The notes under the pieces were generated by a model, which saw only the letters and a list, made by a program, of their open reading frames with translations, was not told the origin of the DNA and did no database searches. A DNA stretch of 14,150 nucleotides from Agmasoma carcini (nom. nud.). Its lineage: Eukaryota; Microsporidia; Thelohaniidae. This document shows positions 1-5,657 of the stretch, in pieces. Every line of letters starts with the position of its first letter. The first letter of the stretch is position 1. The translations under genes and the position numbers were made by a program. The DNA lies in the NCBI GenBank assembly GCA_029232285.1, contig JAOXFI010000069.1:1-14150 (forward strand), given 5' to 3'.

Positions 1-120
1 TGTTTACACTAAATATTATATTTAGAATTCATATTGAAATATTGAAAAAAACAAAAGAATATATATGCATTTAAAGAGTTTATTTTATTATATATTTTTT
101 CTATCTAGTTTTATTTAGCA

Positions 121-168
121 CAAGATTTTCATTTTTTGGGGTGCTACTTTTTTTTGCAAAGCAGTGTA
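121..168 (-). mobile_element. probable Tc1/mariner-type terminal inverted repeat with TA target
   Basis: Read on the minus strand from position 166, the sequence begins CACTGCTTTGCAAAA and continues to GTAGCACCCC and an A-rich tail. It directly abuts a TA dinucleotide (167-168). This arrangement is typical of Tc1/mariner element ends: TA target, then CA(C/G)TG, then TTTGCAAAA, then a C-run. The element body would lie to the left, so most of it is outside the window and its other end cannot be seen. The family call is inferred from resemblance only. No transposase motif is visible in positions 1-120. Confidence 0.5.
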
Positions 169-778
169 TATAAATATTTTTAATTCTAAGTAGATTTCAA
201 ATCATACAACAACATTTAGAGGCTTAAATGGTGATCACAAACACCTGTTCTAAACTTAATTATACTTCTTTAGATATGTTATGGTCAAAAAACAAGATTT
301 TAGTTGGTTAAAATATTGATGAAAAATTTTACCAACTGAAAGAAAAATACCTCAAATTATTATCAAAAACTAATAAGAAAGTTGTATAAGGTAAGAAATT
401 ATATATTAGATATATAATTTTATATAAAATTTTTGGTCTTTCTGTTTTTTAAAAAATCACACTTTTATATATTTTTCAAATTTTATAAATATAACAAGGC
501 ATGATATTTTAAACACCCACTTTTGCGCTTTAAAACCTCGTATTTTGCAAACAACATGCTAAATATGTTCAATTATATTCAAATAAATATTGAATATGTG
601 CTTAAGATTAAAATCTTGTGTCAAAATAAAAAAATCCAATATTTAGAACATTCTAATGTCTGAACTAGAATATTAAAACATTTGATTTTGTTAATAGAGA
701 TTGACCGTTCTTTTAAGAGAAAATATACCAAACTAGAAAAATATTTAACACATATGAGAAGTGTTAGTTATAAACTAT
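169..778 (+). other. gene-free stretch with stop-interrupted coding-like frames
   Basis: No intact gene is present. Two plus-strand frames look like decayed coding sequence. One runs 228-389, about 53 codons with one in-frame TAA at 309-311. The other runs 556-780, 75 codons with a TGA at 661-663, and includes lysine-rich runs such as DRSFKRKYTKLEKYL. Neither is recognised, and AT-rich DNA can produce such frames by chance. The second frame runs directly into the following 32-bp repeat tract. Confidence 0.3.
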
Positions 779-950
779 GATCAGATAAAAATTTGTTTAT
801 AAAAGACTTGATCAGATAAAAAATTTGTTTATAAAAGACTTGATCAAATAAAAAATTTGTTTATAAAAGACTTGATCAAATAAAAAATTCGCATAAATAT
901 TATTTGTTTATAAAAGACTTGATCAGATGTAAAAATTTGCATAAAAATTA
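779..950. repeat. 31-32 bp tandem repeat, about four to five copies
   Basis: Units begin with GATCAGATAAAA or GATCAAATAAAA and end in TATAAAAGACTT. They start at 779, 810, 842, 874 and 921. The spacing is 31, 32, 32 and then 47, the last widened by an inserted GCATAAATATTATTT-like segment. The first copy coincides with the end of a stop-interrupted plus-strand frame whose continuation would read SDKNLFIKDL. Confidence 0.85.
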
Positions 951-1326
951 TTTTTATGCATGGTAACAATAATCAAAATGGAAGAGATTGTGTTTAATAT
1001 TAAAAGGTTAGATAATGTCTATTTTATACAAAGTATAGCAGATTTAAAATAGGTTTGATTGAATATAAAAGAATTAAAGTGTTAAAGGTACACAAACCAG
1101 ATTTTCAAAATTTCAAATATTCAACATATAATTATCTATAAATTAATACATAAAGCTAGTAAATTAGGATGAGTTTATAAGATTGTACAAATTGATGTTA
1201 AATTACAAATACAAGTCTTTTTATTGAATAACTTTAATAAACAAAAATGATACAATTTGATATAAAAAACCAATTTTAAATATTCAATTTGGAAGTACAA
1301 TTTATATAGATGAGGCATTATGTTAT
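951..1326. other. AT-rich stretch without a recognisable gene
   Basis: A short plus-strand frame starts at ATG 978 and stops after 24 codons at 1050. The same frame then continues to about 1250 with several more stops. Nothing in it is recognised. It may be decayed coding DNA or chance. Confidence 0.3.
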
Positions 1327-1470
1327 AAATTGATATAATAAATTGATATTAGAATTGATATAATAATTTGATATAATAAATTGATATAATAATCTGAGAT
1401 AATAATCTGAGATAATAAATTGATATAATAATCTGAGATAATAAATTGATATAATAATCTGAGATAATAA
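1327..1470. repeat. 13-bp minisatellite with two interleaved unit types
   Basis: About eleven units of 13 bp are present. Each is either AAATTGATATAAT or AATCTGAGATAAT, with small variants at the left. The second half alternates the two types. Minus-strand frames through the tract encode only low-complexity peptide and are not genes. Confidence 0.85.
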
Positions 1471-2180
1471 TTATATTTTATTGTTATTATTGTATAAACT
1501 TTATATAGTAAAAATATTAACATTAAAATATAAAATAAGCTTAAATTAATGTTTTATCACTGGTAAATATAATTAAATCTACCGTTCATAAAATATAAGA
1601 TAAGGTTGGTTAATTTTATGGGAAAATATTTTTATTTTAGTCAAAATAATAAATGTTCAAGTAAAAGGAAGACACTGGAATAAAAATGGGTTTTTTGAAT
1701 TTCAAATATCTTGTTGAACTGGTTTGTGATAAAATATTGAATTATGAAAAAAATATTAATTTTAATTTTAGATAAATAAAGTGTGATAAAAGTTTAGAAA
1801 ATAACCTTTGTTTGTATCATCAAATAGTAAAAATGGTTTTTTTAATAAATCCTGTAAGAAGAATAAAATTATTAAATATAAAATATTAAAATATTAAAAT
1901 ATAAAATAAATATTTCTGAATCTTAAATTTTTCTATTCTCAATTAAAATAAAAATAATTCAACCATATTACATATTTTAAAATATAATAGCATTGCTTAT
2001 AACAACACACCTTCACTAATGTAAATATTAACCATTTCTATCTGGTATAAATTTTCAAAAAAGTTTATTCTTTTTAATATGTATCATTAATATCGTTTTT
2101 ATTAATAAATAATATAATATTATGTTATTTATTTAAAGATTTTGGGTTGTGATGGGTTATAATAGTTTTACTGTTGTATT
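1471..2180. other. AT-rich gene-free stretch
   Basis: No reading frame above about 30 codons with recognisable content was found on either strand. Short ATG frames at 1618 (20 codons) and 1686 (28 codons) are weak and probably fortuitous. No RNA gene was seen. Confidence 0.4.
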
Positions 2181-2330
2181 TATATAATCTTATAATCTTA
2201 TAATAGTAATCATATAATAGTAATCTTATAATAGCTTAATATATAAATATCCTATTCTTATAATAATAATCTTATCCTATTCTTATAATAATAATTATAT
2301 AATATTCTTATAATAAAATTTATATATAAA
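2181..2330. repeat. degenerate TATAAT-type tandem repeats
   Basis: The tract is built from variants of CTTATAATAGTAAT and CCTATTCTTATAATAATAAT. It runs almost up to the A49-like gene and merges into its TATA-rich upstream region. The units are imperfect, so the boundaries are approximate. Confidence 0.65.
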
Positions 2331-2349
2331 AAATTTATATAAAAATTTT
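2323..2349 (+). promoter_or_regulatory. TATA-rich upstream region of the A49-like gene
   Basis: Two TATA-like blocks (TATATATAAA and TTTATATAAA) lie within about 30 bases of the start codon, and ACCAT immediately precedes the ATG. This is consistent with the short 5' regions of microsporidian genes. Because the surroundings are AT-rich, the assignment is tentative. Confidence 0.35.
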
Positions 2350-2354
2350 ACCAT

Positions 2355-3128
2355 ATGTATCTACTCAATAACTACAATAAAAACAACCCTCTCACCATAT
2401 CCAAATTAAATAATATCGAAATTTTAACACTAGAAACTCCAAAATTCACTATTAAAGGCATAGAAAAGACATCAAATGTCAAATTCCTCCATACAACCAA
2501 CTTTAAAAATTTTTCAAGACTAAAATTTCTTACTTTTCAAATTTTCTCTGAAAATAATTTTGATAAAATTGAAAATATAAACTTCAATGCTAAAGTCAAG
2601 AGAAAAATCTACAAACCAAACATAAAACCAATTTCTATGAACTTTACACTTGAAAATCAAATATTACCATGTTATAACAAGGATGCTTCTACTTATATGG
2701 AAATTTATGATATAAATGACATGTTTGATCTTAAAACATTGGATTTATTTAGAAATACCAAATATGATAATCATGATTTCACCATCAATAGTAATAATGT
2801 GATGAATTCAATATTGGATTGTCTATATAAAGTATTAAAAATGAATATTATAACTAAGCAAAGCCTTAAGCAGTATTCATTCTTTTATGATAGCCTAGAT
2901 TTAGCTAATTTTAGGTTAAGTAGACTAGGAAAGGATAAAATCACATGTTTGTTTTATATTTGCTTACTTATAGCTCATAATTATGAATATTATTATGAAA
3001 AACTTCCTAAGTTTAATATTCCATCAACAAAGCTTAATAATCTGCTAAGAGGAATGGGGTGTGTTGTTGGTAAAAATGTATCACTAAGGAATGTGCCTAA
3101 AGATTTAACTATGACAGTTAAGAGTTAA
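2355..3128 (+). CDS. RNA polymerase I subunit A49-like protein
   Basis: The 257-aa protein resembles the C-terminal half of fungal RNA polymerase I subunit A49, which helps initiation and elongation on rDNA in the nucleolus. In order, I see a degenerate N-terminal region (1-100) that could correspond to the dimerisation domain. Next is a short match to the A49 linker, YMEIYDINDMF at about 114-124, where yeast has a similar IYPIESII stretch. Last is a tandem-winged-helix-like end with KDKITCLFYICLLIAHN (193-209) and LRGMGCVVGK (231-240), matching the conserved helix and Gly-rich turn. The protein is much shorter than the yeast subunit of about 415 aa. The start is the first ATG after an in-frame stop at 2340-2342. 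AATAAA overlaps the stop codon. The call rests on remembered family patterns; an unrelated winged-helix protein is the main alternative. Confidence 0.6.
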   Translation: MYLLNNYNKNNPLTISKLNNIEILTLETPKFTIKGIEKTSNVKFLHTTNFKNFSRLKFLTFQIFSENNFDKIENINFNAKVKRKIYKPNIKPISMNFTLENQILPCYNKDASTYMEIYDINDMFDLKTLDLFRNTKYDNHDFTINSNNVMNSILDCLYKVLKMNIITKQSLKQYSFFYDSLDLANFRLSRLGKDKITCLFYICLLIAHNYEYYYEKLPKFNIPSTKLNNLLRGMGCVVGKNVSLRNVPKDLTMTVKS

Positions 3129-3132
3129 TAAA
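3127..3132 (+). promoter_or_regulatory. AATAAA polyadenylation signal overlapping the stop codon
   Basis: AATAAA begins inside the TAA stop of the A49-like gene. Signals overlapping or hugging the stop codon are a known habit of compact microsporidian genes. Confidence 0.6.
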
Positions 3133-3147
3133 ATGATAAACTGATAT

Positions 3148-3419
3148 GTAATAGAATATATAATAAATTTATACAATAATACATTATAACAATTTGTACA
3201 ATATTTGATAAATTTATACAATATATATAACAATTTGTACAATAATATATATAATAATATATATAACAATAATATATATAACAATATATACAATAATATT
3301 TATACAATAATACATTATAATACATTATAATAATTTATAATAATATATATACACAATAATATATATAACAATACATTATAACAATTTATACAATAATACA
3401 TTATAACAATATAAATAAT
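3148..3419. repeat. AT-rich minisatellite filling the spacer between two convergent genes
   Basis: The tract has irregular copies of TATACAATAATACATTATAACAA-like units mixed with (ATAT)n and ACAATTTGTACAATA variants. It fills almost the whole space between the stop of the A49-like gene and the stop of the minus-strand 121-aa gene. Minus-strand Tyr/Leu/Ile frames through it are low-complexity shadows. Confidence 0.75.
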
Positions 3420-3425
3420 TTTATT
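3420..3425 (-). promoter_or_regulatory. AATAAA overlapping the stop codon of the 121-aa gene
   Basis: On the minus strand AATAAA starts within the TAA stop (3424-3426). This is the same arrangement as in the A49-like and 107-aa genes. Confidence 0.6.
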
Positions 3426-3789
3426 AATATGGCTCAGGTGTGTATATTTTACTTATAAGAAACAAACCAACAACAATTGACAATATCAGAACTACAAACC
3501 ATCTCACTTTAAAACCTCCTTTCTCCTTATTAAGTCTTTGATACTTACCAAATGCATCCATCACTTCTCCCATGTCAATATATTCATCAAGATCAGTAAA
3601 TATAAATTTTCTTTTACATTTCCTTATATAATCCAAAAGCTCAGTTGCTGTTTTAGAACCTAATTTTATTACATCAGACCTTTCAATGTCTGAATTATTG
3701 GCACATTCCTGTAATATTTCCATTATTTTATGCTCTGGAATTAAGTTATTTCCATATTCTCTGTATAAGTTTGTTTCAAGTCTTTCCAT
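3424..3789 (-). CDS. small protein with one C-terminal membrane segment (unrecognised)
   Basis: I do not recognise this 121-aa protein. Residues 1-90 are charged and probably helical (for example MEILQECANN and TATELLDYIRKCKRKF). They are followed by a basic stretch NKEKGGFKVRW (87-97) and one hydrophobic segment at about 97-114. The last seven residues (IYTPEPY) are short and polar. This is a tail-anchored layout: an N-terminal cytosolic domain and post-translational insertion into the ER or another membrane. No heptad pattern typical of a SNARE is evident. It is the last of three neighbouring minus-strand genes with this architecture. RKFIFTDLDEY (60-70) is only weakly similar to the juxtamembrane motif of the other two. 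Its upstream region is a repeat array, without the C-rich element seen at the other two genes. Confidence 0.7.
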   Translation of the reverse strand: MERLETNLYREYGNNLIPEHKIMEILQECANNSDIERSDVIKLGSKTATELLDYIRKCKRKFIFTDLDEYIDMGEVMDAFGKYQRLNKEKGGFKVRWFVVLILSIVVGLFLISKIYTPEPY

Positions 3790-3831
3790 GTAAAATTTTT
3801 GAATTTTAAATAAAAATATAATTTAAAAATG

Positions 3832-3974
3832 TTGACATGGCACCTTGACATGTATAACCCTGACATTAACCTGACTTGACATGGCTAACCTTGGCATGTA
3901 TAACCCAGACATTAACCTGACTTGACATGGCTAACCTTGGCATGTATAACCCAGACATTAACCTGACCTGACTA
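3832..3974. repeat. 46-bp tandem repeat, about three copies
   Basis: Units begin TTGACATGG at 3832, 3876 and 3922. GACATTAACCTGAC recurs at exactly 46-base spacing (3862, 3908, 3954). The first copy is a few bases shorter and has substitutions. The tract is noticeably richer in G and C than its surroundings and begins about 40 bases upstream of the 121-aa start codon. Confidence 0.9.
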
Positions 3975-4037
3975 TGACTGACCTGACTGACCTGACTGAC
4001 CTGACTGACCTGACTGACCTGACTGACCTGACTGACC
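3975..4037. repeat. 9-bp tandem repeat TGACTGACC, seven perfect copies
   Basis: Seven consecutive TGACTGACC units follow directly after the 46-bp repeats and share their ACCTGAC core, so they probably arose by slippage within the last 46-bp unit. The minus-strand frame through the array gives Ser-Gln-Val repeats and is not judged to be a gene. Confidence 0.92.
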
Positions 4038-4060
4038 ATGCCTGACCTGATCACGACTGA

Positions 4061-4210
4061 TATAACAAATTATAACAAATTATAACAAATTATAACAAAT
4101 TATTACAAATTATTACAAATTATAACAAATAATAACAAATTATAACAAATAATAACAAATTATAACAAATTATAACAAATTATAACAAATTATTACAAAT
4201 TATAACAAAT
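4061..4210. repeat. 10-bp tandem repeat, fifteen phased copies
   Basis: Fifteen consecutive 10-base units are all TATAACAAAT or the single-base variants TATTACAAAT and AATAACAAAT, with no break in phase. The array ends 18 bases before the 107-aa stop codon. Confidence 0.95.
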
Positions 4211-4227
4211 ATACACTGAAAACCATT

Positions 4228-4233
4228 TTTATT
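4228..4233 (-). promoter_or_regulatory. AATAAA overlapping the stop codon of the 107-aa gene
   Basis: On the minus strand AATAAA spans the TAA stop codon (4229-4231). Confidence 0.6.
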
Positions 4234-4552
4234 CATTTCCTGGAAATATTGCCATAATCAAAGCAAAACATCCTACAATTCCTAAGCCTAGCAAAGAATA
4301 TAACGATATAAATCCAATAAGCTCTTTTTTTCTTTCTTTTTCTATAGTTGCTACACTTTCAGGCCTTAAATATATAATAAATGGCTTAGGACTGCTTCCT
4401 TCATCAACATCTAAACTTCTTTTTGCTACATTCCCATCAACAATTGGATAAGGTAATTTATTGAAATTCTTATTTATAACTTTTCTTTTTTGAATTGCAG
4501 GAATTACATTTACAGCATCAACTTTTATTATTGGAATTTTATGCTTTTGCAT
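4229..4552 (-). CDS. small protein with one C-terminal membrane segment (unrecognised, paralogue of the 155-aa neighbour)
   Basis: This 107-aa protein is not recognised as a known family. It has a Lys/Val/Ile-rich N-terminus, then the motif PKPFIIYLRPESV (55-67), a charged linker KERKKE (72-77), and one long Gly-containing hydrophobic segment at about 79-103. Only PGNE follows, so it looks tail-anchored. The juxtamembrane motif matches LKPYIVYLDESIV in the upstream 155-aa protein. Together with order, strand and architecture this argues for a duplicated pair. A C-rich promoter-like region lies 37-70 bases upstream, also shared with the 155-aa gene. The start is the only plausible ATG. Function and target membrane are unknown. 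Confidence 0.7.
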   Translation of the reverse strand: MQKHKIPIIKVDAVNVIPAIQKRKVINKNFNKLPYPIVDGNVAKRSLDVDEGSSPKPFIIYLRPESVATIEKERKKELIGFISLYSLLGLGIVGCFALIMAIFPGNE

Positions 4553-4588
4553 AACATAAAAATAAAATATGTTTAAATATATTTTTTT

Positions 4589-4620
4589 CAGGGGAAAAGG
4601 ATTAAAAAGGTAAAAAGGGG
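4589..4620 (-). promoter_or_regulatory. C-rich upstream elements of the 107-aa gene
   Basis: On the minus strand the sequence contains CCCCTTTTTA (4620-4611), CCTTTTTAATCC (4610-4599) and TTTTCCCCTG (4598-4589), 37-68 bases before the ATG. CCC-type motifs just upstream of start codons are described for microsporidian genes such as those of Nosema ceranae. The same C-run-plus-T/A pattern occurs before the 155-aa gene and before the broken frame at 9747. Confidence 0.5.
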
Positions 4621-4921
4621 TTTTATATTAAATAAAGGATTGGTAGATTATTTTGATAGCAATTTAACATAGAAAAGGTAAATAAATTAAATATTTATTT
4701 TATATAACTATCTAATTGATAAAAATAAAAATATTTTATAATTTTGAAATATTAGTTATTTACAAATATTTTTATATAAATTTAAGGAAATGATGTCAGC
4801 CATGGTAATATGGTTGTACATAATGACAATGAAATGGATGATATTAAGGGCAAATTTAACAAAAGCATAATTGACTAACTAACTAAAAATATCCAAAATA
4901 TTTTTATTTTTAATAAAATCT
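4621..4921. other. spacer between the 107-aa and 155-aa genes
   Basis: The spacer is AT-rich with no reading frame of note. A TGACTAACTAACTAA motif (about 4872-4886) lies about 45 bases past the 155-aa stop. Related TAACTAACT motifs recur in other spacers of the window. Confidence 0.4.
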
Positions 4922-4927
4922 TTTATT
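4922..4927 (-). promoter_or_regulatory. AATAAA just after the 155-aa stop codon
   Basis: On the minus strand AATAAA begins one base beyond the TAA stop (4929-4931). Confidence 0.5.
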
Positions 4928-4928
4928 T

Positions 4929-5396
4929 TTATAGTACAAAGAAAAAATAATAGCCCAAACCACAAGCAGTGATGCCACCAACTGCTGCACATGCAACAAC
5001 AACACCCGTGTTAGAGCTTTTATGAGAAAGAACAACGTTATTCACTATGCTTTCATCCAAATATACAATATAAGGTTTAAGAATTGGTTTTGGTTTTTCT
5101 TCTTCAACAACCTCAACTTCATCCTCTTTATTAGTGTTTTCTTCATCACCTTCAACAGGATTTTCTTCATCAGCACCATTTTCTTTATCACCTTCAACAG
5201 GATTTTCTTCATCAATAATATCTTCATCACCTTCAAGATCATTTTCTTCATCACTTGAGCTGCTACTGCTACTACTTGAAGATTCGATTATTTCCATTTG
5301 TTTTATAGCCTCATAAACTATCTCTTGGTCCAATACTTCACTTTTAGAATCAATGTTAGACGTTTGAAAGGTTACCTTTTCTTCTTCTTTATCCAT
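4929..5396 (-). CDS. acidic, serine-rich protein with one C-terminal membrane segment (unrecognised)
   Basis: The 155-aa protein is of unknown function. Residues 1-38 are mixed charged, and 39-48 are ten consecutive serines. Residues 49-100 are very acidic and contain three imperfect 13-14 residue repeats: DEENDLEGDEDII (49-61), DEENPVEGDKENGA (62-75) and DEENPVEGDEENTN (76-89). Then come KPKPILKPYIVYLDESIV (101-118), which carries the juxtamembrane motif shared with the 107-aa protein, and a C-terminal hydrophobic Gly/Ala/Cys-rich segment (about 129-155) ending the protein. The layout suggests a tail-anchored protein exposing a flexible acidic domain, with the Ser run a possible casein kinase 2-type target. 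The acidic repeats presumably arose by in-frame expansion. C-rich elements lie about 37-95 bases upstream of the ATG. Confidence 0.75.
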   Translation of the reverse strand: MDKEEEKVTFQTSNIDSKSEVLDQEIVYEAIKQMEIIESSSSSSSSSSDEENDLEGDEDIIDEENPVEGDKENGADEENPVEGDEENTNKEDEVEVVEEEKPKPILKPYIVYLDESIVNNVVLSHKSSNTGVVVACAAVGGITACGLGYYFFFVL

Positions 5397-5432
5397 ACAA
5401 AAAATTTTATTTCCATTTAAATAATAAGGAGT

Positions 5433-5491
5433 GATCTTTAAGGGAGATGATCAAAAAATTTCCTTAAAAACCAGAAATGATAAAAAAGGGT
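5433..5491 (-). promoter_or_regulatory. C-rich upstream elements of the 155-aa gene
   Basis: On the minus strand ACCCTTTTTTATC (5491-5479) and TCCCTTAAAGATC (5445-5433) lie upstream of the ATG. Both have a C-run followed by TT and end in ATC, resembling the elements at 4589-4620 and 9695-9711. A role as promoter is inferred from position and recurrence only. Confidence 0.45.
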
Positions 5492-5561
5492 GGTTTGTGA
5501 CATAGCCAAAGTATTTTTACCAATGAAGAATGTATATGAGATTGTTGATAACATTTTTATA

Positions 5562-5657
5562 TGATTAACTAATCTAACTAAAATATATTAGACTGATTAA
5601 CTAACCTAACATAAATTAGACTGATTAACTAACCTAAAATATATGACTGACTAACTA
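5562..5657. repeat. 26-32 bp tandem repeat at the 3' end of topoisomerase III
   Basis: Four units carry TGATTAACTAA or TGACTAACTA. They start at 5562, 5594, 5622 and 5648, giving spacings of 32, 28 and 26. The last unit ends at the stop codon of the topoisomerase gene, so the repeats form its immediate 3' region. Confidence 0.8.

Noticed and set aside
1323..1523. Minus-strand Ile/Tyr-rich frame of 66 codons
   Set aside because: It is a translation of the 13-bp repeat tract.
3105..3325. Two overlapping minus-strand Tyr/Leu-rich frames
   Set aside because: They lie in an AT minisatellite and overlap each other in different frames; composition alone explains them.
3866..4054. Minus-strand frame encoding Ser-Gln-Val repeats
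   Set aside because: It is the translation of the 46-bp and 9-bp tandem arrays, with no non-repetitive sequence of its own.
5022..5316. Frames on both strands overlapping the 155-aa gene
   Set aside because: They are shadows of its acidic and serine repeats; the 155-aa frame has the coherent architecture and 3' signal.
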